From Calycina herbarum (taxonomy: Eukaryota > Ascomycota > Leotiomycetes > Helotiales > Pezizellaceae): 64,000 bases of DNA. Made by a program: the position numbers and the translations under genes. This document shows, in pieces, positions 33,334 through 43,183 of the stretch. A model generated the notes under the pieces. That model was not told where the DNA came from. It searched no databases and saw nothing but the letters and a program-made list of their open reading frames with translations. How positions within the stretch are numbered: position 1 is the first letter of the stretch; the number at the start of each line of letters is the position of its first letter. The DNA lies in the NCBI GenBank assembly GCA_001414485.1, contig LLEY01000150.1, positions 93,091 to 157,090 of the forward strand, in the 5' to 3' direction.

Positions 33334-34287
33334 TCAATCTCTAGAATGATGCTCCTTCAACGCCTCCGCAATTGCAACATGAACCTCCTTGCTAGGCAAG
33401 TCTTCCACCTTTTTCCCGGTCCAATATCTATCCTGTTCCAAGCCTTGATAAATCATAGCCTCCGTCCCCAAAATAACCTGCCATCCTAACTTCTCACTGA
33501 TATTGCCAATCTCCGTATAAGGCGTAGGATGATAACACATCTCCAAAATGGCCCCCTTCTCCTTCTCCAAGAACGTAACAATCACCTCCCTAGCCTCAAC
33601 TTCCTCCGGTGTCTTTGGTGGGAAATTTGGTATGCAAGACACAATTGTTCCCGGGGAAGCAAGAGCTTTAGCCTCAGCAACCGTCTTGACATGAACAAGG
33701 TTATCTCCAAACCCAGCAGCTTTACAACTCGAAAGTACAGCCTCCACCTCCGCAACATCCCGATTGACAATATAAATCTGACTGCATCCCACAAATTTAT
33801 GTAGTGCATAAACAGCAGAACGACAAGCACCACCACCACCAACTACCAACCCCGGTCTTCCACGATAAATCTCAGAAGTCGCACCCTCCGGCAAATTCTG
33901 AAAGAAAGCTTCCCGAACACCAATAATATCCGTATTAGTCCCAACGAGTAATCTCTCCCCATCTTTCCCTTCTTTGAAGAATATCGTGTTGCAAGCTCCC
34001 ACGTCGCGACATTCGTCTGTGAGTTCGTCTAGATGGGGGATGATGCTGACTTTATGGGGCATTGTTACGGTTGAGCCGTGGCACTTTGGGTCTTGGATTA
34101 TTTCGAGGAATTTGGCGGTGTCGAGGGATTCGAAGGGGATTTGGGACCATGTTAGGTTGATGTTGTCGTAGACTGTTTGGTGGAGGAGAGGGGAGAAGGA
34201 GTGTTTGATTGGGTAACCGAAGAACCAGACTAAGCCGTCGAGATTGGATGTGTCTGGGAGGACGTGAGGAAGTTCTGTGGAACCCAT
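33334..34287 (-). CDS. quinate/shikimate 5-dehydrogenase
   Basis: 317 residues from the ATG at 34285-34287 (MGSTELPHVLP). The frame is open further upstream, but that part lacks family similarity. It oxidises quinate (and shikimate) with NAD to start quinate catabolism (qa-3/qutB). The substrate domain shows FFGYPIKHSFSPLLHQ and VTMPHKVSI with the catalytic lysine, then GACNTIFF and GTNTDIIGVREAF with the catalytic Asp. The Rossmann part has LVVGGGGACRSAVYAL. The C-terminus has GTEAMIYQGLEQDRYWTG. Together with the facing dehydroquinase it gives the first two catabolic steps. The dehydroshikimate dehydratase, permease and QA/QUT regulators are not in this window. Confidence 0.93.
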   Translation of the reverse strand: MGSTELPHVLPDTSNLDGLVWFFGYPIKHSFSPLLHQTVYDNINLTWSQIPFESLDTAKFLEIIQDPKCHGSTVTMPHKVSIIPHLDELTDECRDVGACNTIFFKEGKDGERLLVGTNTDIIGVREAFFQNLPEGATSEIYRGRPGLVVGGGGACRSAVYALHKFVGCSQIYIVNRDVAEVEAVLSSCKAAGFGDNLVHVKTVAEAKALASPGTIVSCIPNFPPKTPEEVEAREVIVTFLEKEKGAILEMCYHPTPYTEIGNISEKLGWQVILGTEAMIYQGLEQDRYWTGKKVEDLPSKEVHVAIAEALKEHHSRD

Positions 34288-35441
34288 TTTGGGCAACTTT
34301 CTAGTGGAGAGGTTTATTGGTGGTTTTAGTGATATTGGGTTCTGTGTGAGATGCCTGGACTGGTTGAAGAGTCTCAATTGGGAAAGAAGTGAAAGATGAG
34401 AGTCGTTCAGATTGTGTTCAGAAGGTCCTTTAAATCCTTTAAGATCTAAAACAAGCTCCGAAGTCTGGAAAAGCTCAGAACCGGCTGCTAGTTCTGTCAA
34501 GAGTTTACGACACGCTTGTGCTACAGAATGAAGAGCAATGATTGGCAGCTTACTGTTTTCCTGGGTTGATACTGCCAATTAGAAGGGTTGTCTCTGAATT
34601 GTGTATGACTTGGAGGTTTGGAGGGGTAGCGGGGCAGAAGTTTTACTAGTGCCAACCGGGGAGTGGAGAGTGGGGGGTAAATTCTTTTCCGCGACCTACG
34701 ATTCGACTTTGAGGGCTTCAACACTCAGCTTTAAGAATATCGAGAAATGGCTCAGGATCTCGAAAAGATCGATCCAAGAAGGTTCTTTCATCTCCAGGAA
34801 TTCGCAGCATTAGGTGGTTTCTCGTGCATCACAACGGTGCTGGGAATTGCCTGGAGGACACCAACAGAAATTGAAGCAAAATTATAATTTTTAGGAATTT
34901 GATACAAGCCAATTATGGGGAGAAACATAATACTCTTAACTAACTTTCCCAGGCCTTCTATTTGTAAGAAACTCTCGCACTACATCTTATGAACAAGAAC
35001 TACTGACGGTTCATGTAAATGAATCTATCTATTAAGTCTCTTTCTTGGGATCCGGACTGGCAATATAAGGGATTAAACAATATGTAAATCCGAATAATAG
35101 AACATTCTTTTCTTGGATATCCAGGTTGTTCTTGGTAGCGAGGATAACCTGGATAGGAGAGCAGATGTATCCAGGGGCCAAGTGATGATAAATTAAGCGA
35201 GTCTTTCCTTCCATCCTCAAAGAAGTGCAACAGGAAGTTTGAGAGTGTCACTATTGATCATTTGGCACTTCGGTAAAGTCAAGTGGTTTGGCAACTCTTA
35301 TGTTACCATTCTTGTCTAACAAGCAATAAAATATACAAAAGAAGATAGAAAAATATATACAGTGAAAATATAACGCATCAAACCGGCTCTAAATCCCGAG
35401 CCAACTTGCTTTTCTCTAACAGAAACTCCCAAAAAATCTCT
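34288..35441. other. intergenic, no gene seen
   Basis: Promoter of the quinate/shikimate dehydrogenase and 3' flank of the cellobiose dehydrogenase. ORFs at 34521-35251 have no coding support. Confidence 0.45.
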
Positions 35442-37769
35442 CTAACAATCATCGTCATCATCAGCATTGCTAGTAACCCCATAAGCAGCAATCTTCTTAG
35501 CAGCATGCTCAGCAGTGATCATAATAATAGCCTGGGTGTTACCAGTTGGTAAATCAGGGTGGATGGAAGCATCAACAACAAACAAGTTGTCAGTTCCATA
35601 AACCTTGGTGTCCAAATCGACAACACTGGTTCCATTGGAAACACGTCCATCGTCTGTACCCATCTTGGCACTTCCAACCCAGTGATCACCACTGATCATC
35701 TTGTTGGCGATGATGCTAGCGGGCGTAGAGCCAGGTGTGATGTAGCTTAAGGTGGAGTTGGATGTGGTATCCAACCAAAATTGAATGAAGTCAGACATAG
35801 CTTTGTTGTCTGCCGCATCAACTAGCCATGGCTTGGTGTTGAGAATGGTATTTCCTGATGCGGAGATTCCGAGTTCTCCAAGAGTGGTGGTACCGTGCGT
35901 GAGGAAAGCTCTGACGGTGACTACACCAGTTGCCATTGCACTAGCTGTTCCTTGGAGATATCGAGTTCTGCCATCCGTTCCGTTGACTGAAGTCCAGAGA
36001 TGCATGCGTTGAGCAGCCTGACTGAGGGGTCCACTACCCTTTTGGAAGAGCTCAAGATCCGAATCAACTGGGTCGGTTGCGATGGCATTGAAAGCATAGG
36101 CAGTGAAGTTTGTGGCACTGTTGAATTGTATTTGGACTTGAGCATGGTCTTGAAGGTTGTGACCCACCGGAAGACTGATCCAATCTGCCTCATCTGGGAG
36201 AGTGACACCTGAAGTTCCGGTTTTGACGATTGTCAATGCGTCTTTGAGACCGATACCTGAGTTCCAGAGGATTCGAGGTGTTGACATGGCACCGGCAGCA
36301 AGCACGACCTTTCCGTTGTCTTTGAGGTTGATGAGTTGGGAGCTGCCATCGGCGGCGAGAGTCAAGACACCAGTGATCTTTCCTCCGGTTCGGACAAGTT
36401 GGGTCACCTTTGTCTCGAGCTTGAGAGTGAAGTTTGGTAGTGCTTTGGCGAATGGCATGTATGTTCGAGCTGGACCGGCACGGAGATTGCCTGTGATGGA
36501 CCAGGCTGGTCTAGAGTACACGTTATGCTTCTCATTTGGTGACTCGATGGAATCGACCTGGGTCCATTTTTTACCAGCCAGTAAAGATGAAAGAGTGGTG
36601 AAAGCGCTATCGTCGTAATACTTTTTATCGGCAGAAGGGAGGGTTGTTCCCGGGTTCCGTGAGTAAAGACGGTCTGCTGCCTCTGAAATATCACTCCATT
36701 GCCATCCTGTTGGCCATCTTTCGAAATCATGCTCAGGTGGGTGGATGAAGTTCAATCCGTTGATGGAACTTGAACCTCCCAAAAGACATCCGGCTGTAGA
36801 TGCGGTATCGCTGCAAAATTTGGTGCCGGAAAGAGTGGTCAAACTACTTCCGAGAGCTGGAATATCATAGGGTGTGAGGGTGTCGTTCCATGGGAGTTCC
36901 AAGGTAGATCCGAGGGCGACAGTGTTGGCTGGTCCTCGCTCGATGAGAAGAACGCTTACACCGGATTCAGCGAGACGTTCAGCGGCGACAATTCCAGCTG
37001 GTCCACCACCTACTACAATAACGTCGTAGGTAGAGTTCAAAGTTGTTGGGACTGAGCTTGTGCTGTTGCCATATGTAGGTGTGGTGCTATTGGTGCTATT
37101 ACCGGAGCCGATAGGAGTGGTCACTGGTGTAGTTGTAGTGGCAGAGGCCCACGATGCCCAGGTGTCATAGTTTGCTGATTTGGCATTCGCTAAGTCAACC
37201 GCATATTGACCGAAACCAGCGCCGTGGTATGTAAGGGCACTTGTAGGATCTGACACGGTCGTTGGGTTATCAGCAGCGACTGCATATCCGAAGATTGGAG
37301 TTGGAGCTGAGGAGTTGAAGCTTGCAGTTGATCCGGTAATACATCCCTGGCATAAGAAGGTATAAGATATATGTGTGCTGTTGACAAAAGTACCGTTCGC
37401 GATCGGTACTGCTGCCACGGTGGTAGCAGTGTAAACGTCTGGGTTGGCATATGAGGTGGCGATTCGGAAGGAAGTGAGGATTTCCTCGCCATTTGCCCAA
37501 GCGAGGAGAAGGAGATGGTTCAACATGCCTCCGTTCAAGGAGACAGCTCCCCATCCACCTGCTGTTGTGATTGGTATGACCATCTGACCAATAAAGTCGG
37601 CTCCTGGTGTTTCGGGAATGACAATACCAAAACGGTAGTCGGTATCGGGAGCCGTGTACGCTTGGAAGTCAATGCCAGTGTTTGGGTCATTGAATGATGC
37701 AGTGGTGATGCCTGCGGAAGCAGCGGTCCCTGCGAGGAGGGCCGCGAGCCCAAGCATATTGCTATACAT
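35442..37769 (-). CDS. cellobiose dehydrogenase (AA8 cytochrome plus AA3_1 flavin domain)
   Basis: 775 residues in one uninterrupted exon. It oxidises cellobiose and passes electrons through its haem domain, typically to lytic polysaccharide monooxygenases. A signal peptide ends near residue 19. The cytochrome domain (about 20-205) has likely haem ligands Met82 (LNGGMLNHL) and His182 (YHGAGFGQY) and a CQGC disulfide. A Thr/Ser/Asn linker (about 208-247) follows. The GMC dehydrogenase domain begins with YDVIVVGGGPAGIVAAERL; the predicted catalytic pair is His696 (GDHWVGSAKMG) and Asn744 (PTGNTQ). There is no CBM1; the protein ends with five Asp and a Cys. The absence of introns in a 2.3-kb gene is unusual beside its intron-rich neighbours. 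Confidence 0.95.
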   Translation of the reverse strand: MYSNMLGLAALLAGTAASAGITTASFNDPNTGIDFQAYTAPDTDYRFGIVIPETPGADFIGQMVIPITTAGGWGAVSLNGGMLNHLLLLAWANGEEILTSFRIATSYANPDVYTATTVAAVPIANGTFVNSTHISYTFLCQGCITGSTASFNSSAPTPIFGYAVAADNPTTVSDPTSALTYHGAGFGQYAVDLANAKSANYDTWASWASATTTTPVTTPIGSGNSTNSTTPTYGNSTSSVPTTLNSTYDVIVVGGGPAGIVAAERLAESGVSVLLIERGPANTVALGSTLELPWNDTLTPYDIPALGSSLTTLSGTKFCSDTASTAGCLLGGSSSINGLNFIHPPEHDFERWPTGWQWSDISEAADRLYSRNPGTTLPSADKKYYDDSAFTTLSSLLAGKKWTQVDSIESPNEKHNVYSRPAWSITGNLRAGPARTYMPFAKALPNFTLKLETKVTQLVRTGGKITGVLTLAADGSSQLINLKDNGKVVLAAGAMSTPRILWNSGIGLKDALTIVKTGTSGVTLPDEADWISLPVGHNLQDHAQVQIQFNSATNFTAYAFNAIATDPVDSDLELFQKGSGPLSQAAQRMHLWTSVNGTDGRTRYLQGTASAMATGVVTVRAFLTHGTTTLGELGISASGNTILNTKPWLVDAADNKAMSDFIQFWLDTTSNSTLSYITPGSTPASIIANKMISGDHWVGSAKMGTDDGRVSNGTSVVDLDTKVYGTDNLFVVDASIHPDLPTGNTQAIIMITAEHAAKKIAAYGVTSNADDDDDC

Positions 37770-38835
37770 GGCTGGGAGCGAGGGAATTTTTTTCGTAGAA
37801 GTGTATAGTAAGGAGTGTTAGATATTGTATATCGAAAAAAGAGCGTGTATGTCTAAAGAATGGACATGTGCTTCTAACAGATCAAAATGAGTGTCTTGTG
37901 AAAAGAATGAACATTAACCTCTAGGGTCGAAAGAAAAAAAAAAGACAAGCACCGAACTCGCGGTCGTTGGGAATGGTAAAAATACGAAGGTATTCGTGAA
38001 CGAAAGAAAGGAAAAAGCAATCAGAGAAGTCTAGAATATATAATGTCAAATCCCCCTCAAGCTCGTGCTCCGCCAAGTCGCTTAACGTGAGCACTTTATA
38101 TCAGGGGAATTGGCATTTTTTTTAATATCGCCTTGAAAGATTGCGCTGTTGACTTGAAACGAACGCAAGGAGTCGCACGCTTCCCCCTTGTACGTATGGT
38201 CCCCCAAAGCAAAAACAATTTCTCTCTCTATCCCGAGGCAATGGCAAAAGTTAGTCGCCAGTGCACCATGAACTATCTGTAAAAATGAGGGAATCTTGAG
38301 CGGCCGCTTGACAGCATTTCTCAGACTCCTCGGATTCCTTGAGCTCCACCGCGACGAGAGCGTCACGGCGCTTGCGCAGGTCGCCACTCGCCGCAAATAG
38401 AAGATAGCAAAAGTCGTACGCTCATTCTCATACTGTGGGTCTGGAAATGGTGATATAGAAGATTCCGGGCGTCTGGGGAATTTTGTTTCCTTTCCTTTCA
38501 CTTGCGGGGCCGCGATGAGGGGATCTCCGAAACACGTCAATCATCTCGCTTATCAATTCCTTCCAGATGATTGGTGGAAACGACAACCAAAGTGCTCCGT
38601 GATATTTCTCGATTACATCTATCACTTAAGATAAAACGATTCCTTCGCTCAAATTCCGTAAGTGCATTGATCGGTAGGAATATTGAGGGCCCGCAACCCC
38701 TCAATGGCGCCAACGAACACTTCTTTTCAAGCATCGCCCGATATTCTCACAACATGCAAAAACTCAAAGGTGCGCACCGCCCCGACTGTGTTCTTCCCTC
38801 TCCAACGCAGTAAAGTCACTCCAACTTCCCATCCC
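37770..38835. other. intergenic, CDH promoter side
   Basis: No supported gene. Purine-rich around 37840-38010. Overlapping frames at 38082-39150 conflict with one another and lack domains. Confidence 0.45.
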
Positions 38836-40962
38836 TCAACCGAGAAGAATATTTCCAACTCTTGCATCGGCCATCTTCCACGCATTCTCCTGAATCTGTC
38901 CAATAGCCACTCGTTCAGCAAACTTCCCATCCTTCCTCCATTCGATCAACATGACATTACAGGTTCCCCAACCAGCAGCAGTCTTGAGATAATAAGCATG
39001 ATACGTGTTATAAACATCTTCATGATCATCATCCTCAATCGAAAACCCAGACACGCTCTCTTCCAGCACGTATGCCAACGGTCTGGGTGCGGTACCCAGC
39101 AATACCAACCAAAATTTACCCTTTTGGGCCCTAGAATTGTTGGACAGTAGATCGGTACCTATACGGGCACGAAACAACACCCCGCATGAACGGAACCTGG
39201 AATCGAGGATTCGAAAAACACGTCTGTCGCTACGGCCATGTATATCATAGCCTTTACCGATGGCTGTCTGGCAGAAAATAAAATTGCTGGTTGGGAGATA
39301 CTCACTGTTGAAGGAAAGCAAATCCGGTAACGATCCGGAATTCGGGTTCACAATGATCTCCGAATCAACTGCATCAGAGACAATTCTTTCTGCCTGGCCA
39401 GACTTGGTAATTTGATATCGATAGTTTTGGTTGCGAGGACGTATCTCCAAAATACTGGGCCGCGTTGAGTGGCAACTGAACCCCGGACTGTGTGTCTGGG
39501 CAACTTGGTAGTGCACCCCTCCTGTCCAAGCTACCCAAGACCAACTTGGGGTATTTGAATTCGTCTTTGGAGCATAAATTCGCTTTTGAGGAAGTTCGGA
39601 AAAATCCCACATCAGTGCAAGATGGAATGTTTGTAAAGGGAGGCCATGAAGAAATTCCCAGCCCCATTCATTGACCAGTGAGTTGGTAATTCCAAAGAAA
39701 GCAGTCAAGCGGTCTGATTGGAACGACAGCCGTCTTTTGGTGTATTGTGATGCCAAATCTTCGTAAGCCTTCTCCTTTTCTAGCCGGGTTTGGTATCGAG
39801 AATCTGAACGCCATTTGAGAGAAGGGTAGTGGGCAAAAAGATCAGCATCTTGGTGGAAATACTCGTATTTGTCTTCGCTCCAGAGCTCTGTCTGACAATG
39901 GAAATACAACTGTTCGTTTGTGAAATAGAGACAGCGGCTGGAAAGGAGGCGTTCTTGGAATGTCCAGCCACGCATTTCGTAGGTGGATTGCGAGAGAATA
40001 CCAGCAAGCTCTGGCCTTCTTCTAGAAATATCAAGTCCACTTATTTGTGCAATTCGGGAGGCGCTTCTCGTGTTGGGTTGAACTCCGGGAAGGCAGCCAG
40101 AAGCATCTTTGGAGTCGAGAGCAACAAGAGTGCAAGAAGAGCCTTTATATATGTCGTCCATTCGAGCAATCTGGTCATGTCGAGTATCACTATCCTGGAT
40201 AATGCAAAGTGTATCAATCCATAAGTACTGCTCTCCAATTTCGTGAACGAAATGTATCGCATCCCGTAAAACTCGAGGGATTTTGTTCCATCGTTTGTGA
40301 AGTGACATATGTTCTTGCAATGCCAATAAGTTCGACTCCTCCAAGAGCAACTGAGGAACCTTTCCCCATACATAAGACAATGCCATGTAGCGATAAGAGG
40401 AAGTGCTTTGGACGAGCTTCTTGTTTTTGACATCGACCAGAATAATTTCCAATTCATTCCTGGGTTCGAAAGATAGACCATGCATAGAATGGCATTTATG
40501 ATGCTCATTTTCGCACCTGGATAGCCATTGTTTGGCCAGGGATATATCTATCTTCTTTTGTGGAACAAGTCTGACGATTGGCTGAGGGGATGGTCTCGAA
40601 ACTTCGCCTAGTGGCATATAAAGATGTTCGAAACTTGTCATCGTCCTTTCAAAATGGCCAGCGTAAAATATAATATTGTTGAGGTCGCCAATGGCTTCAC
40701 CACCCAGTTTTTGCCTCAACTTCCGTCGGGTAGATGGTGGTGAAAATAATCGCCGCAAGAGAGTAGGAACAAACATAAACCAGTTTGAGTGTAGTGTTTT
40801 CGATTGTTCATATCGCTGGGCGCGCGCAACAATTGCACATAATTGACAGGAAACATCAGACCCATCTCTTATTTGGAGAAAGGGGAGTTGAATAGACAAG
40901 CGACACGGCGCGCACAACTCTAGAAGACATGGTACCTTATCAGATAGCCGTATGACCTCCAT
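38836..40962 (-). CDS. HET-domain (heterokaryon incompatibility) protein
   Basis: 708 residues, single exon. A short cysteine pair region (LELCAPC, SCQLC) precedes the HET domain, about residues 190-330, with the classic blocks YMALSYVWG, LRDAIHFVHEIGEQYLWIDT, LCIIQDS, IARMDDIYKGS and later RGWTFQERLLSSRCLYF. A long C-terminal region has SWSWVAWTGG and no second domain I know. HET proteins trigger cell death on non-self recognition during hyphal fusion; many paralogues have no known role. No NLR, patatin or amyloid-motif gene is beside it, so a two-gene unit is not evident. The start chosen is the first ATG; an upstream exon cannot be excluded (an open frame extends to about 41123). Confidence 0.9.
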   Translation of the reverse strand: MEVIRLSDKVPCLLELCAPCRLSIQLPFLQIRDGSDVSCQLCAIVARAQRYEQSKTLHSNWFMFVPTLLRRLFSPPSTRRKLRQKLGGEAIGDLNNIIFYAGHFERTMTSFEHLYMPLGEVSRPSPQPIVRLVPQKKIDISLAKQWLSRCENEHHKCHSMHGLSFEPRNELEIILVDVKNKKLVQSTSSYRYMALSYVWGKVPQLLLEESNLLALQEHMSLHKRWNKIPRVLRDAIHFVHEIGEQYLWIDTLCIIQDSDTRHDQIARMDDIYKGSSCTLVALDSKDASGCLPGVQPNTRSASRIAQISGLDISRRRPELAGILSQSTYEMRGWTFQERLLSSRCLYFTNEQLYFHCQTELWSEDKYEYFHQDADLFAHYPSLKWRSDSRYQTRLEKEKAYEDLASQYTKRRLSFQSDRLTAFFGITNSLVNEWGWEFLHGLPLQTFHLALMWDFSELPQKRIYAPKTNSNTPSWSWVAWTGGVHYQVAQTHSPGFSCHSTRPSILEIRPRNQNYRYQITKSGQAERIVSDAVDSEIIVNPNSGSLPDLLSFNSEYLPTSNFIFCQTAIGKGYDIHGRSDRRVFRILDSRFRSCGVLFRARIGTDLLSNNSRAQKGKFWLVLLGTAPRPLAYVLEESVSGFSIEDDDHEDVYNTYHAYYLKTAAGWGTCNVMLIEWRKDGKFAERVAIGQIQENAWKMADARVGNILLG

Positions 40963-41342
40963 TCATCGAACTCGCTTGCATCACGGGCGTGTTTGTAAAA
41001 CGAAGAGATTCCCAAAACACTGGATGGAAGAAAGAAACATCTTCCAGATAGTTCAGCGTCGAATACATTGGTATCGGGTGAGGCTGTGTTTTTGAAGGTT
41101 GATGTAACACCAGATGCAGTCATACGGCGGATAAAATGGTTAAAGATAGAGGAACCAATGAGCAGGAGGCGGAATTCAAAATTTCTCCATGAGGCTTTTC
41201 GCTTGAACCAATAAGAGGTTCGAGATAACGAGGTCTTCAGCTTCCTCGAGAAAAGAAAAGGGGGATTTTCAAGAACGAGACCTTTCGCTGTTCAGTAATA
41301 GTAATTTGTTTATACCCAATGAATATAGACTAATACATGGTA

Positions 41343-41510
41343 TAGTAAAACTTCGTCATAAGGATATCGACAGTTCCAATTTTTTAAGGATATATGAGGA
41401 TATCCTTATGTCAAGGTCGATTGTATATAGAAAAAAAATCAGGCTAAATATTCCAAGGAGTTTACAAAGGTTATTCTTATATCGAGTATCCTTGTAACGA
41501 GGTTTCACTA
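41343..41510. mobile_element. 168-bp TA-flanked MITE (Tc1/mariner/pogo type)
   Basis: The left end TAGTAAAACTTCGTCATAAG (from 41343) and the inverse of the right end, TAGTGAAACCTCGTTACAAG (from 41510 inward), are clearly related. The pairing continues through GGATATCGA. TA dinucleotides flank both sides (41341-41342 and 41511-41512). No coding capacity. The mismatches are mainly C/T and G/A changes, as RIP would give. Confidence 0.75.
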
Positions 41511-41558
41511 TAGTCGACTATTATAGTATTCTAGATATACTAAAGGCCAAAGACGACT

Positions 41559-41611
41559 AAATTATAAATTATAAATTATGAATCGTAAATTATAAATTAC
41601 AAATCGTAAAA
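41559..41611. repeat. AT-rich tandem repeat
   Basis: Repeated, slightly varying AATTATAAATTA and AATCGTAAAT units, about 11 bp each. Simple-sequence expansion next to the MITE. Confidence 0.7.
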
Positions 41612-42406
41612 TTAGAAAAGTAAAAATTATTTTATTTCTCTCTAAGAAGGCTATTAAAGATACTTAATAAACTACTCAACTACTTAACTACTTACACCAA
41701 AAACCTTCAACTATATAGCAGGCTAAACACCAGATATACGTACTCTCACCTCTATCACCCTATCACCTCCTCCTTAGCACCAGGTATAAAGAGAGAATGA
41801 ATATATAAGGAGAGAAGAGCAGATTCCGATAACTGCTGGGTGAGGAAAACTGAGGTATCAACTATATATGTGTTGCTGTAGGGAAGGATAGGGATAAGAC
41901 AGTAAGATGAGGAAATGAAGGGGCAAAAGAGGTGACAAGTATAAGAGGATGTATAATTTGGAGGTAATGCTGAGGAGAGAGGAAATTGTTCCCGATTGAC
42001 TCTCCTCTATTGGACGAATGCATGTTGGGAGTGGAAGAAAGGACAAAGAGGAAGGAATATATGAGGTGTGAGGGAATTGGAATATAAATATACTATATAG
42101 TACAAGTTCGGGATAGAGAGGGTTGTCGTATTCAGGTTTGGAGTTTAGTAAAAAGAAATGATTGGGGGATCTGTTACTTCCTCCTTCCTCCACTTGCACA
42201 TTCAAGGAAGAAAGGTTGTGGTTGTTCGGTTTCTGTTAGCCCATGGTAATGCCTTAGAAAAATTTCATCACCCCCAAAAATCCCAAAGTAATCACATCCC
42301 CGAACCCAAAAGACTACCGAAAAAATTCTGCATAGCAAGCTTCTTCTATAACACAAGTATTCTACAATCCCCTCCCCCCCGTCCCTTCCCATCTTCCTTT
42401 CCTCAA

Positions 42407-43183
42407 TCACCTAACAACCTTCTCAACCCACTCCCCCTCCAACCTCCTAACCTCCTCCTTAAACGTCCTTACCTCCCTCCAACAATCCAACGGCCGTCTA
42501 TCATTCCCCCTCAAACACTTAACCACCTCCTCCTTCGCCTTAGCCACGCCCTCATCCTCCACAGCCAGTTTCTTCCTCTGCTCCAACTTCTTTCGCAGTT
42601 CTAGGACATCGTTTTGCACGCTTTCTCGACCTAGGGTGCGGAGGGTGTCGCCTGCTGAGGGAGTTTCTTCTGGGGTGGGAGCGGAGATTTTCTCTTGGAG
42701 GGCGAGGAAGTCTTTTTGGGCGCGTTCTTGGAGGGAGGCGAGTTCGGCGGCGACGCGGTTTTGGATGTGGAGTTCGAGGGTTTTTGCGCGGGTGCTATCG
42801 GTCTGTGAGGGTTGGGTGTTAGTTTGGTTTTTGGGGGGAGGATGGGGGATGGGGGTTGTTTGAGGGATGGGGAGGGTATGATATCATGATTAGGAAGGAA
42901 GATTGAGCTCTATCCGCGAGCTCCCCAGGCTCTTGGGCCGCGCAATCGTATCCCATACTGTCTTCGCCCAGCTACTCCCATGCCACTAAAACAGATGTAA
43001 ACAGAGAGACCTACCTCGGGATTATTCTGCAGAGAGTCCACCAATCCGGAAGAAAACGAGACGGGCGTATCGCTGTATAAAGATTAGCCCATTGCGCAGA
43101 GTCACAGAGTAATTGAGGGCAACGAGCCTAGTCCAGACTTGAGTCTTAGGAGTCGTATCGGGCTTGGAGGAAGCGGAACCCAT
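42407..43183 (-). CDS. MIC19: MICOS complex subunit MIC19
   Basis: Three exons (43128-43183, 43015-43072 and 42407-42802) encode 169 residues. MIC19 (DUF1690) is a mitochondrial intermembrane-space subunit of the MICOS complex, shaping crista junctions. The N-terminus MGSASSKP has a myristoylation-type Gly2. The DTPVSFSSGLVDSLQNNPE block and TDSTRAKTLELHIQNRV are family signatures. A long coiled coil follows. The C-terminus CLRGNDRRPLDCWREV is the CHCH-like end. The first intron only keeps the conserved frame if spliced at AG/GCTCGT, a GC-AG site; every GT in reach gives the wrong phase. The second intron is 212 bp. Confidence 0.88.

Larger units (their letters stand above)
40963..42406. other. 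AT-rich intergenic region with MITE
   Basis: Strongly AT-rich between about 41280 and 41860, containing the TA-flanked element (41343-41510) and an AT repeat (41559-41611). ORFs at 41306-42205 are artefacts. Confidence 0.5.
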
